Shown piece by piece: positions 56,503 to 64,000 of a DNA stretch of 64,000 nt. Origin of the DNA: Gammaproteobacteria bacterium (GTDB lineage Bacteria > Pseudomonadota > Gammaproteobacteria > JAJFKG01); contig JAJFKG010000001.1 of NCBI GenBank assembly GCA_021773335.1, positions 1 to 64,000 of the forward strand, given 5' to 3'. The first letter of the stretch is position 1, and the number at the start of each line of letters is the position of its first letter. The notes under the pieces are model-generated. The model searched no databases, had not been told where the DNA came from, and saw only the letters and a list, made by a program, of their open reading frames with translations. Made by a program: the position numbers and the translations under genes.

Positions 56503-58351
56503 ACTGACGAACTTGTAAAATCCGTGGGACACCGCCATTAAACTGTGCCCATTCTAACTGACGGTAGATGTGATGATTGTTGGTTAAGAATAATTTACCA
56601 GTATTACCTGCAACGCCAAATTTGGGGAATAAGGCCATACGATTGAGTTGATAAATGAGATTGTAAGCATCCAGCCCGAGGCCGTATAAGCGTGCGTAAC
56701 TACTATAAGAGTTGGGCCAAAGACTAACAATATCTTTACGTGTCTTGGCAAAATTGGCTTGCTTGCCGAGGATTAGCGGCATATCGGCGAAACGCGCACC
56801 ATTCAAATCTCTATCGGTGCGGGCTTTGGGAACGCCTGAATATATCATTGAAGTGGCGTAAATTGGGAGGCGACCAGCATAGTAAAAACGCAGTAATGGC
56901 ATGATTTGGCGAGCTGTTTGTGGTGAAGCTGCTAAAAATATCATATCGACATCTTGGCGTCGGCGCGGCGTTGCTTTGACATCAGCGTTGATGATTTTTG
57001 CGATGGTTTTACTGCGTGCTTGGCTCTGATTAACATTTAAGGCTTGTTTGATGTCAGTAGACAACTTACTGTTTGTTTGGTAATTAATTTCTGTTGTGAC
57101 TTTTCCACCGAGCGCCAACCACTGTTGTGTAAATGCTTGTGCGACGTTTTTACCCCATTCACTATCAGGCACGATAATCAAGGCGTGGCTATGGCCATCC
57201 TGCCAGGCACGACTTGCGGCTTGCTGCGCTTCATCTTGAGGTAGCAAACCGAATTGATAGAGGTCGCTTGGAATAGCATGTGAGCTTAAATTCGGCAGTG
57301 TGTTGAGTGCTAAGGTTGGCACATTAATGTTGCTGTCGTCGATAAGCTTTTGTAAATTTGATTTTGTTAGCGGTCCGACCACGAAGTTAGCGCCAGCTTT
57401 AACGGCCTTTTGATAAGCATTATTGACGCCTTCCTTGCTCGTATCATAAACCGTGATCGTCGGTGCATCTTGGTATTTTTCGCGATACTGATAATAGGCG
57501 GTGAAAAAACCATTACGAATCGCTTGTGCGCTGGAGCCGAGTTGGCCATGTAATGGTAATAGTAGCGCAATATGTTGTGGATGCTGCGCTAATGCAGTAT
57601 CCACATTGTAGGACCTGGGTAGCATAGTATTGGCTGGATGCTTGGGATAGGCTTGTTGCCATGCTTGTATGTGCTCGATGAGTTGTTGTGGATTATTCGC
57701 ATAAATTTTTGCGATATAACTCAATTGCAACCAACCGCTTAACGTGCTTGAGTTAGCTGCATCGATATCATGCTGTAAACTTTGCTCGGGAATTTGCTGT
57801 GCGCTTTGCCAGATGGCGAGATCATTACTTTCCTTTTGTTGTGGTTCGGCTAACAATGGACTCAGGGCAACGCGTTGTTGCATGCTCTGTATAGGTTTGC
57901 CGATTTGCGCATAGGCTTGTGCCGCTAGTTCACGATAAGACAGTTGTAAATTGGGTGGCAATTGTTCCACAGGCGGCATTGTTTGTAATGCATTGATTGT
58001 GTTATTGGGGCGATTATCTAATAAATTGACTTTGGCTGTGAGTAAGTCTTTCTGCAAAGTGAGGTCGGGAGTGAGAGTACCTTGCTGAATATTGTTTAGC
58101 ACTTGTTGGGCGCGGTCGGTGACATTGCCTTGTAATAATTTATCGACAGCTTGCAGCTGATAAGCTTCTTTTTGTGGTGACTGCGCGCGGTCGGCGAGGG
58201 CAAGATATTGTGCTGCAGATTGATTGGCGGCATTACTAGAGATAACATGGCGCCCAGTTTGCTGCTGTGATGTCATGTTAGCGCAACCAGCGAGGAGCAG
58301 TATGGTACTGATAGTTAAGGTGAAAAATATTTTGCGTGTTGTCCTGATCAT
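56483..58351 (-). CDS. lpoA: Penicillin-binding protein activator LpoA
   Basis: 622 residues. Lipoprotein signal with LLAGC, Cys23. The N-terminal half (about 40-250) is TPR-like and helical; the C-terminal half (about 260-610) is a periplasmic-binding-protein fold (HIALLLPLHGQLGSSAQAIRNG, VVGPLTKSNLQKL, ALIIVPDSEWGKNVAQAF). LpoA spans the periplasm to activate PBP1a. It is divergent from rsmI, as in E. coli. Confidence 0.94.
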   Translation of the reverse strand: MIRTTRKIFFTLTISTILLLAGCANMTSQQQTGRHVISSNAANQSAAQYLALADRAQSPQKEAYQLQAVDKLLQGNVTDRAQQVLNNIQQGTLTPDLTLQKDLLTAKVNLLDNRPNNTINALQTMPPVEQLPPNLQLSYRELAAQAYAQIGKPIQSMQQRVALSPLLAEPQQKESNDLAIWQSAQQIPEQSLQHDIDAANSSTLSGWLQLSYIAKIYANNPQQLIEHIQAWQQAYPKHPANTMLPRSYNVDTALAQHPQHIALLLPLHGQLGSSAQAIRNGFFTAYYQYREKYQDAPTITVYDTSKEGVNNAYQKAVKAGANFVVGPLTKSNLQKLIDDSNINVPTLALNTLPNLSSHAIPSDLYQFGLLPQDEAQQAASRAWQDGHSHALIIVPDSEWGKNVAQAFTQQWLALGGKVTTEINYQTNSKLSTDIKQALNVNQSQARSKTIAKIINADVKATPRRRQDVDMIFLAASPQTARQIMPLLRFYYAGRLPIYATSMIYSGVPKARTDRDLNGARFADMPLILGKQANFAKTRKDIVSLWPNSYSSYARLYGLGLDAYNLIYQLNRMALFPKFGVAGNTGKLFLTNNHHIYRQLEWAQFNGGVPRILQVRQYGQNNL

Positions 58352-58427
58352 GGCGCAAACTTTAGCCTATAATGAGCAGCCATTGCAAGCATAATTTTGT
58401 AGGGTTTTGATGGGGGAAGGATAAAAT

Positions 58428-59267
58428 ATGGACAACTTTGGTCGGCTCTATATTGTAGCGACACCTATTGGTAATTTGCAGGATATGACGTTTAGGGCAG
58501 TCGATGTGTTGCGTAATGTCGATATCATTGCGGCTGAAGATACTCGTCATAGCGCTCGCTTGCTCCAGCACTATCAAATTGTGACACCGATGGTGTCTCA
58601 TCATCAGCATAAAGAGCGCGAATCAAGTTTGGCATTGATCGAACAAATACGTGAAGGTAAATCTGTTGCTTTGATCAGTGATGCAGGTACACCCTTGATC
58701 AGTGATCCCGGTTATCATCTCGTTACTGCGGCACGCCAGGCGGGGATCGCGGTGGTACCTTTGCCGGGCGCGAATGCAGCAATCACTGCCTTGAGCGCAA
58801 GTGGTTTACCCTGTGATCATTTTTGCTTTGAGGGATTTTTGGCAGCAAAAACGGGTGCCCGCGAGCGACGTTTACATGCTCTGCAATATGAACCTCGTAG
58901 TCTTGTATTTTATGAAGCACCACATCGTATACTCGCAAGTTTGCAAGACATGCAGGCGGTATTTGGGCCTGAGCGCGAGTGCGTTGTTGCCCGCGAGTTA
59001 ACCAAGCAATTCGAGACATTTTTGTTTGGCACTTTGGCTGAAGTGACGCAGCAAGTAGCACAGGATACACAACAACAGCGTGGTGAAATCGTGGTAATTA
59101 TTAAAGGTTATAACTCACGTGAGCAGAGTCTGTCGGTAGCAACCCTACATGTCCTGGAAGTATTGAAAGCGGACTTGTCTGCTAAGCAAGCGATTGCCTT
59201 GACTGCTAAATTGACTGGCGCAAAAAAAAATACTTTATATAAATGGTTATTAGATCACAAAGAGTGA
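58428..59267 (+). CDS. rsmI: 16S rRNA 2'-O-methyltransferase RsmI (C1402)
   Basis: 279 residues. LYIVATPIGNLQDMTFRAVDVL, AEDTRHSARLLQHY, ISDAGTPLISDPGY and PGANAAITALSASGLP are the SAM-binding and catalytic blocks of RsmI. It methylates C1402 together with RsmH. GGAAGGA precedes the start. Confidence 0.97.
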   Translation: MDNFGRLYIVATPIGNLQDMTFRAVDVLRNVDIIAAEDTRHSARLLQHYQIVTPMVSHHQHKERESSLALIEQIREGKSVALISDAGTPLISDPGYHLVTAARQAGIAVVPLPGANAAITALSASGLPCDHFCFEGFLAAKTGARERRLHALQYEPRSLVFYEAPHRILASLQDMQAVFGPERECVVARELTKQFETFLFGTLAEVTQQVAQDTQQQRGEIVVIIKGYNSREQSLSVATLHVLEVLKADLSAKQAIALTAKLTGAKKNTLYKWLLDHKE

Positions 59268-59280
59268 AAGGAGAGACACA

Positions 59281-60564
59281 ATGGATATAACGGTAGATCC
59301 GAAATTAACCTCTTTTATAGAGGTAGATGCACAATCACATTTCCCCATTCAAAATTTACCTTATGGCGTGTTTAAACCTGAATCTTCAGCGCCAGCACGA
59401 GTTGGCGTCGCTATTGGTGACTACGTGTTAGATTTGAGTGTGTTGGCGCAACAAGGGTTGTTGAAGTGCAAGCATGCTGATGCCAAACAAATTTTTGCCG
59501 CACCTCATTTAAATGATTTTATGGCCTTGGGACAACCGGCATGGCGCGCGGTGCGCGGTACCTTAAGTGACTTGTTACAGACGGATAATCCAACTTTGCG
59601 TGACAATACACAATTACGTGCACAAGCACTCATTTTACAAAATGATGTGCAAATGCAATTACCCGTAACGATAGGTGATTATACGGATTTTTATTCATCG
59701 AAAGAACATGCTAGCAATGTGGGGCTCATGTTTCGTGGCCAAGAGAACCCGCTATTGCCAAATTGGACACACATGCCGGTTGCCTATCATGGTCGCGCCA
59801 GCTCGGTGGTTGTGAGTGGTACGAACTTTCTGCATCCACATGGACAAGTCTTGCCACCGGATACTGAGCAGCCAGTTTATGCGCCTTCACAAGGTATGGA
59901 TTTTGAATTAGAGATGGGCTTTTTATTAGGGGCCGGCAACCAAGCTGGAGAACCTATACCTGTTGATCAAGCGGAACAACATATTTTTGGTATGGTGTTA
60001 GTCAATGATTGGAGTGCGCGTGACATTCAGCGTTGGGAATACGTGCCTTTAGGCCCATTTTTATCAAAGTCATTTTGCACAACCATTTCGCCTTGGGTAG
60101 TGAGTCTAGATGCCTTAGCACCTTTTAAAGTGGATGCGGTCGCTCAAGATCCACAACCATTAGCTTATTTGCAAGAAAAAAAGCGCCAGACATATGATAT
60201 CAATCTAGAAGTCGCATTGCGCAGTCCACATATGCACAGCGGTGAAGTGATTTGTCGTTCGAACTTTCGTTATTTATATTGGACGGTGGCACAGCAATTA
60301 GCGCATCACACCGTTGCTGGATGTAATACGAATGTGGGTGATTTAATGGCGTCTGGCACGATCAGTGGTAAAGAAAAGCATGAACGTGGTTGTTTATTAG
60401 AATTAACATGGGGCGGTAAAGAAGTTGTGCATCTTAGTAATGGCGAAGAACGACGTTTTTTACTCGATGGTGATGAAATTATTATGATGGGATGGTGCCA
60501 AGCGGAGGGCTATCGGGTTGGTTTTGGTGATGCCCATGGTACCATGTTAGCGCATAGCGCGTAA
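59281..60564 (+). CDS. fahA: Fumarylacetoacetase
   Basis: 427 residues, the usual length. GDYTDFYSSKEHASNVG holds the catalytic Asp and His; MDFELEMGF and NDWSARDIQRWEYVPLGPFLSKSF hold the metal ligands and substrate pocket. It cleaves fumarylacetoacetate in the last step of tyrosine breakdown. AAAGGAGAGA precedes the ATG. The other tyrosine-pathway genes are not in this window. Confidence 0.95.
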   Translation: MDITVDPKLTSFIEVDAQSHFPIQNLPYGVFKPESSAPARVGVAIGDYVLDLSVLAQQGLLKCKHADAKQIFAAPHLNDFMALGQPAWRAVRGTLSDLLQTDNPTLRDNTQLRAQALILQNDVQMQLPVTIGDYTDFYSSKEHASNVGLMFRGQENPLLPNWTHMPVAYHGRASSVVVSGTNFLHPHGQVLPPDTEQPVYAPSQGMDFELEMGFLLGAGNQAGEPIPVDQAEQHIFGMVLVNDWSARDIQRWEYVPLGPFLSKSFCTTISPWVVSLDALAPFKVDAVAQDPQPLAYLQEKKRQTYDINLEVALRSPHMHSGEVICRSNFRYLYWTVAQQLAHHTVAGCNTNVGDLMASGTISGKEKHERGCLLELTWGGKEVVHLSNGEERRFLLDGDEIIMMGWCQAEGYRVGFGDAHGTMLAHSA

Positions 60565-60613
60565 AAATCTATTACGCGGGTTGATTTCCTACATCTATCT
60601 ATCATTTCTTAGA

Positions 60614-60654
60614 GTAAACTCACATTTATTGCTAAATAATAAGTGTGAGTTTAC
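60614..60654. promoter_or_regulatory. 11-bp inverted repeat at the vgrG start
   Basis: GTAAACTCACA (60614-60624) and TGTGAGTTTAC (60644-60654) are perfect inverted copies around a 19-base loop. The right arm ends 2 bases before ATG 60657, so it could be an operator or an RNA stem that hides the start. Confidence 0.5.
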
Positions 60655-60656
60655 CT

Positions 60657-62747
60657 ATGCCTGACGAGCTTACAAAAAAACCGTTCCCACTTGCGAACCA
60701 AAATGCATTCAGTTTAACAATAGATGGTGTTTTACCTGCGAATTATGCGGTGTTGAACTTTCAATGTGGCGGGGCTGATAAACCAAGTCAATTTCAGGGC
60801 GCCAATGCCTTGGGAGAAGACTATCAGTTTATATTAAAGCTAGCGGGTAGCTTGCCATTACCCTTGTCAGCATTATTAGGCAAAACAGCTTGTTTGAATA
60901 TTCAAGCTCAGGCGGTTTATTATTATCATGGCATAATCAGTCATATCGAAAAAGTGTCATGCAACGCGTCTACACATGTACAGATAAGCTTAAGTTCGCC
61001 CTTAAACCGGTTAAAGCTTGCAGTGAGGGATAGAGTGTTTGCTTGTGTGAGTTTGTTAGAGTTGATTGATGCGGTGTTGTCACCTTATATAAATGCTCGC
61101 TTTGTTTATGAATGCCGTTTAACTCAAGCTTATCCACGCCGCGACTATATGATTCAATATCAACAATCAGACTATGACTTTTTATGTCAACACTTATTTC
61201 ACCAAGGCATGTTTTTTACTTTTTGGCAAAGTCAGACACAAGCACGCTTAATCATTACAGATAATTTTGATGATCTTTGTAGCGTGCGTTCAGCCTATCG
61301 GTTGAGTTATTTGCCGCCTGGTGAGCAAACAGACGATAAGGAGATAGCCCATGGATATAAGTTCACTCAGCTGGTTATTCAGCACCAAGTATTAACACAG
61401 CGTAGTCGACTTAAAGAATATAACCCGCAAATGCCACGTGCTGATTTAATGACGGTGGCTACCAATAAAACGGCGTTGCCTGGCGTCGGGGAACAATATC
61501 TCTATGCAGAAGGTTATTCTACGCAAACAGAAGGGGAGCGTTTGGCGAGAGTGCGTCAGCACGCACTCGATTGGCAACGTCATCGTATTGTGCTGGAGAC
61601 AGACTGCTTAGCATTAGCCCCCGGTAGCATCGTGCAACTAGTGGATTATCCGCTGGCGTATTACAATCAGCATTACCGCGTTATCGCACTAGAAATCAGT
61701 GGTACGCAAGATGATTCTGATGCCTCGTTAGCACGCACGTTGGCTTGTCGCTATCAATTGCACGTAACCCTGGTACCACTTAATTGTAATTTTGCAATGC
61801 CTGTGAAGCGAACTTATTGTCAGCAAACCTATTTTAAAGCGACGATTGTTGGTGAAACGCAACAGTATGCAGCTGTTGATGAGCACGGTTGCTATTATGT
61901 GCGTTTATCGTTTGCGGATGACAAATGTGGCCCAATCCGTATGGCTCAGTGTTTAACCGGGCCTGATTCGGGGATACATTTCCCACTTTATCCGGGTTGC
62001 GAAGTATTGTTAGCTTGTTTATATGGCGACATTAATCGCTTAGTTATTCTGGGAGCCCTGCCGACGCACCAGGCAGCTTCGCCAGTGACTGCTGGTAATA
62101 AGCAGCAACATATAATAAGAACAAAAGGCGGCCAAGAAATTTTAGTCGATGATAATCACCGGCAGCCGCGAATAGCTTTACGCACATCACTACATAAACA
62201 ACAGGTGCAATTGTACGCGGGGGATAAGCCAGTGGTGCAGCTTACTAGCAATGATGGTGATATCAATGCATTTGCTGGTGCGATTTATGAATGGCAGGCG
62301 CAACATAATATTATCCAGACAGCTGGGGCGGACACTACACTACATACACAAGGTGATGTCACTTTTAAAACAGCTGAAAAATCTATGTATATGATAACTG
62401 GCCAGGATATGCGTTTTGTTAGCCAAGCAGGGCCCGTGCAGCTTAGCAGTGAAATGGATATTCAGTTAAACAGCGATGCAACGTTAATAGCCAGTCAACA
62501 GGACAGTGGCATACAAGTAACAGAAGGCAACTTGAATCTGCAGGCGAAAAATGGTGGCTTTTATCTGCATGCCGATGATGGCGTGGAGTTGACGGCGGGC
62601 AAGCACATTATGATTCAGCATGCGGGGGCGACAATTGAATTAGATGAGTCCGGCGGCTTATCAATTACCGCACCGGTAGTGAACTTATCTGGTTTAAGTC
62701 CAGCGCTTATCAAGAAGTTCACGCGCCATTCTACCCCTCGTACCTGA
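60657..62747 (+). CDS. vgrG: VgrG-type spike protein
   Basis: 696 residues from ATG 60657; a GTG at 60645 would add four. The gp27-like base (about 20-350) includes YPRRDYMIQYQQSDYDFLCQ and MFFTFW, then the gp5 OB fold (about 395-470, YYVRLSFADDKCGP) and a C-terminal beta-helix of repeating short strands (about 510-690). No effector domain follows the spike. VgrG caps the type VI secretion needle. No other T6SS gene is in the window, so it is an orphan here. Confidence 0.9.
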   Translation: MPDELTKKPFPLANQNAFSLTIDGVLPANYAVLNFQCGGADKPSQFQGANALGEDYQFILKLAGSLPLPLSALLGKTACLNIQAQAVYYYHGIISHIEKVSCNASTHVQISLSSPLNRLKLAVRDRVFACVSLLELIDAVLSPYINARFVYECRLTQAYPRRDYMIQYQQSDYDFLCQHLFHQGMFFTFWQSQTQARLIITDNFDDLCSVRSAYRLSYLPPGEQTDDKEIAHGYKFTQLVIQHQVLTQRSRLKEYNPQMPRADLMTVATNKTALPGVGEQYLYAEGYSTQTEGERLARVRQHALDWQRHRIVLETDCLALAPGSIVQLVDYPLAYYNQHYRVIALEISGTQDDSDASLARTLACRYQLHVTLVPLNCNFAMPVKRTYCQQTYFKATIVGETQQYAAVDEHGCYYVRLSFADDKCGPIRMAQCLTGPDSGIHFPLYPGCEVLLACLYGDINRLVILGALPTHQAASPVTAGNKQQHIIRTKGGQEILVDDNHRQPRIALRTSLHKQQVQLYAGDKPVVQLTSNDGDINAFAGAIYEWQAQHNIIQTAGADTTLHTQGDVTFKTAEKSMYMITGQDMRFVSQAGPVQLSSEMDIQLNSDATLIASQQDSGIQVTEGNLNLQAKNGGFYLHADDGVELTAGKHIMIQHAGATIELDESGGLSITAPVVNLSGLSPALIKKFTRHSTPRT

Positions 62748-62855
62748 AGCTGCGAACTTTAAGGTGCTTTTAGATGAGGCCTAGCACTGCGCAGCTGCAG
62801 GTGTGGGGGGTAGAACTAAGCGTTTTGCGTTGTGTGTGCCAGACTATGTTTGCAA

Positions 62856-64000
62856 CTACAATTGAAATTTTTCGTAAGTTTCTCTTACTAAAAACCACGC
62901 GATGACGATTGCACTGGCGACTGCAATATATTCAATAACCATAGCGTGTTGAAAGGCTGAGAAAGAATAGATACGTGCACCTTTAATGGCAGCGCCATCC
63001 CAATGCTTATCGAGGAAATAACCAAATAGTGGGCCACTAAGAATACTTGGAATGATGGCAAGCATGTTGACAAAGCCAATCGCTGTGCCGGTTGAGCCAG
63101 CCGGGTTGATTTCGCTAGCCATAGCGAAGGTTAAACCGCTGCAACTCGAAAATAGACCCAAAGCGAACATGACTATGAACATGGTCGTAATCGATAGTGT
63201 AGTGAGATAGGTCATGAGCAACAGACACAACAACGCACCAATAGCGCCAACGATAATGATGGGTTTACGTCGCTGTAATCGATCTGATAGCCAGCCTACG
63301 ATTGGACTACCAACGATCCAGCCGAGAAATAGCATAGCATTTATTTCTGCGACGTCGATAGTAGCTGCATTATTATAGTAAGCTTTGAAAAACTCGATAC
63401 CCCATAACGTGCCGAGTGTGCCGGTAGGTATATACATTAGTCCACCATAGACTGCGATGGGCCAATTGCTAAATTGGCCCAGCACCTCTTTACAACTGTG
63501 CCATAAACTGACAAAGGTATTAATGCGTTGAGTGCTTGGTTTAAAAGGGTCGGCTTGGTCAGTGTTGATTAGTTTGTGTGAAGGAAGAGGTTTGTCACGT
63601 AAGAACAACCACATTAACACGGCAAAATAAGCGGCAATAATCGCGAGAAAGAATAAGGCGCTGCGCCACCCCATATCGTTAACCATAATGCGTAAAGGGT
63701 GTTGCAGTAAGCCACCACTTAAACCAATCATGATGGTTAAGCCAAGATAAAAGGCGAGGTTTTGACGAGGCAGCCATTTGCTGACTAAATACATTGCTCC
63801 CATCAAGCCAAAGCTAGCACCAAAGCCAATAATCAAGCGTCCCAATAAGGCGAGGGCAAAGCCGTGTGCTGTGGCGAAAATCAGTAGGCCTGTAAAACAA
63901 GCAGTCGCGGCCAGTGTCATTAGACGCCGCGCCCCGAAACTATCCAGCATCATGCCGCCCGGGATTTGCATGATGGCGTAAGTGATGAAGTAAGCCATAT
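62856..64000 (-). CDS. MFS transporter (partial, start beyond the window)
   Basis: 380 residues are visible and the 5' end is cut by the window edge: the frame starts in what should be the second helix (YFITYAIMQIPGGMMLDSFG, a motif A-like sequence), so the first helix is missing. About eleven membrane segments remain. GFGASFGLMGAMYLVSKWLP is typical of the anion/phthalate-like MFS. The substrate is not evident. Confidence 0.85.
   Translation of the reverse strand, partial: MAYFITYAIMQIPGGMMLDSFGARRLMTLAATACFTGLLIFATAHGFALALLGRLIIGFGASFGLMGAMYLVSKWLPRQNLAFYLGLTIMIGLSGGLLQHPLRIMVNDMGWRSALFFLAIIAAYFAVLMWLFLRDKPLPSHKLINTDQADPFKPSTQRINTFVSLWHSCKEVLGQFSNWPIAVYGGLMYIPTGTLGTLWGIEFFKAYYNNAATIDVAEINAMLFLGWIVGSPIVGWLSDRLQRRKPIIIVGAIGALLCLLLMTYLTTLSITTMFIVMFALGLFSSCSGLTFAMASEINPAGSTGTAIGFVNMLAIIPSILSGPLFGYFLDKHWDGAAIKGARIYSFSAFQHAMVIEYIAVASAIVIAWFLVRETYEKFQL

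Overview
The window looks like the chromosome of a gammaproteobacterium, most plausibly a host-associated member of or near the Legionellales. I infer this from the classical tuf-S10-spc-alpha ribosomal block, the rsmI/lpoA/yraN/diaA/dolP cluster, the petABC-sspA-sspB block, two giant effector-like proteins, and a PmrA-box-like promoter in front of one of them. The species cannot be fixed from the sequence alone.

Layout. 1-14.4 kb is core: the end of tuf, then rpsJ through rplQ with secY, rpmJ and rpoA, closed by a strong bidirectional terminator. 14.4-23.2 kb holds ssb and a yajR-type MFS transporter, then uvrA, zapG, an FKBP-type isomerase, an alpha/beta hydrolase and zapE, separated by clusters of REP-like palindromes. 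23.2-24.9 kb holds an unrecognised protein and a decayed nucleotidyltransferase/substrate-binding (HI0073/HI0074-type) pair. 24.9-43.7 kb is accessory: a 2926-residue helical protein on the minus strand with a PmrA-type promoter, a lysine-rich HU-like protein, a NodI/NodJ-type ABC exporter, and a 1981-residue protein carrying two blocks of 42-residue ankyrin-like repeats. Both giant genes are bracketed by a third palindrome family. 43.7-49.3 kb has a DUF234-type ATPase and a class II-like Fic protein, each preceded by its own array of regularly spaced GGCC palindromes, with rplM-rpsI and a 2OG-Fe(II) oxygenase between them. 49.5-54.2 kb is petABC (cytochrome bc1), a membrane protein, sspA and sspB. 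54.6-59.3 kb is dolP, diaA, yraN and lpoA, divergent from rsmI, which is followed by fumarylacetoacetase. 60.6-62.7 kb is an orphan vgrG. The window ends inside a second MFS transporter.

How the genes work together. The ribosomal block makes ribosomal proteins, the SecY channel and the RNA polymerase alpha subunit. ssb/uvrA serve replication and repair; lpoA/dolP/diaA link envelope and replication; petABC gives the respiratory bc1 complex. The two giant proteins look like secreted host-interaction proteins, but secretion is inferred, not shown.

Most striking: (1) a YTTAAK-N5-YTTAAK PmrA-like box with a -10 ten bases downstream, in front of the 8.8-kb gene; (2) the 17-copy, 42-residue repeat protein built from two whole-module duplicates; (3) the paired palindrome arrays (53-bp and 61-bp periods) in front of the ATPase and Fic genes; (4) three families of covarying palindromes, one of which has become the 3' end of uvrA.
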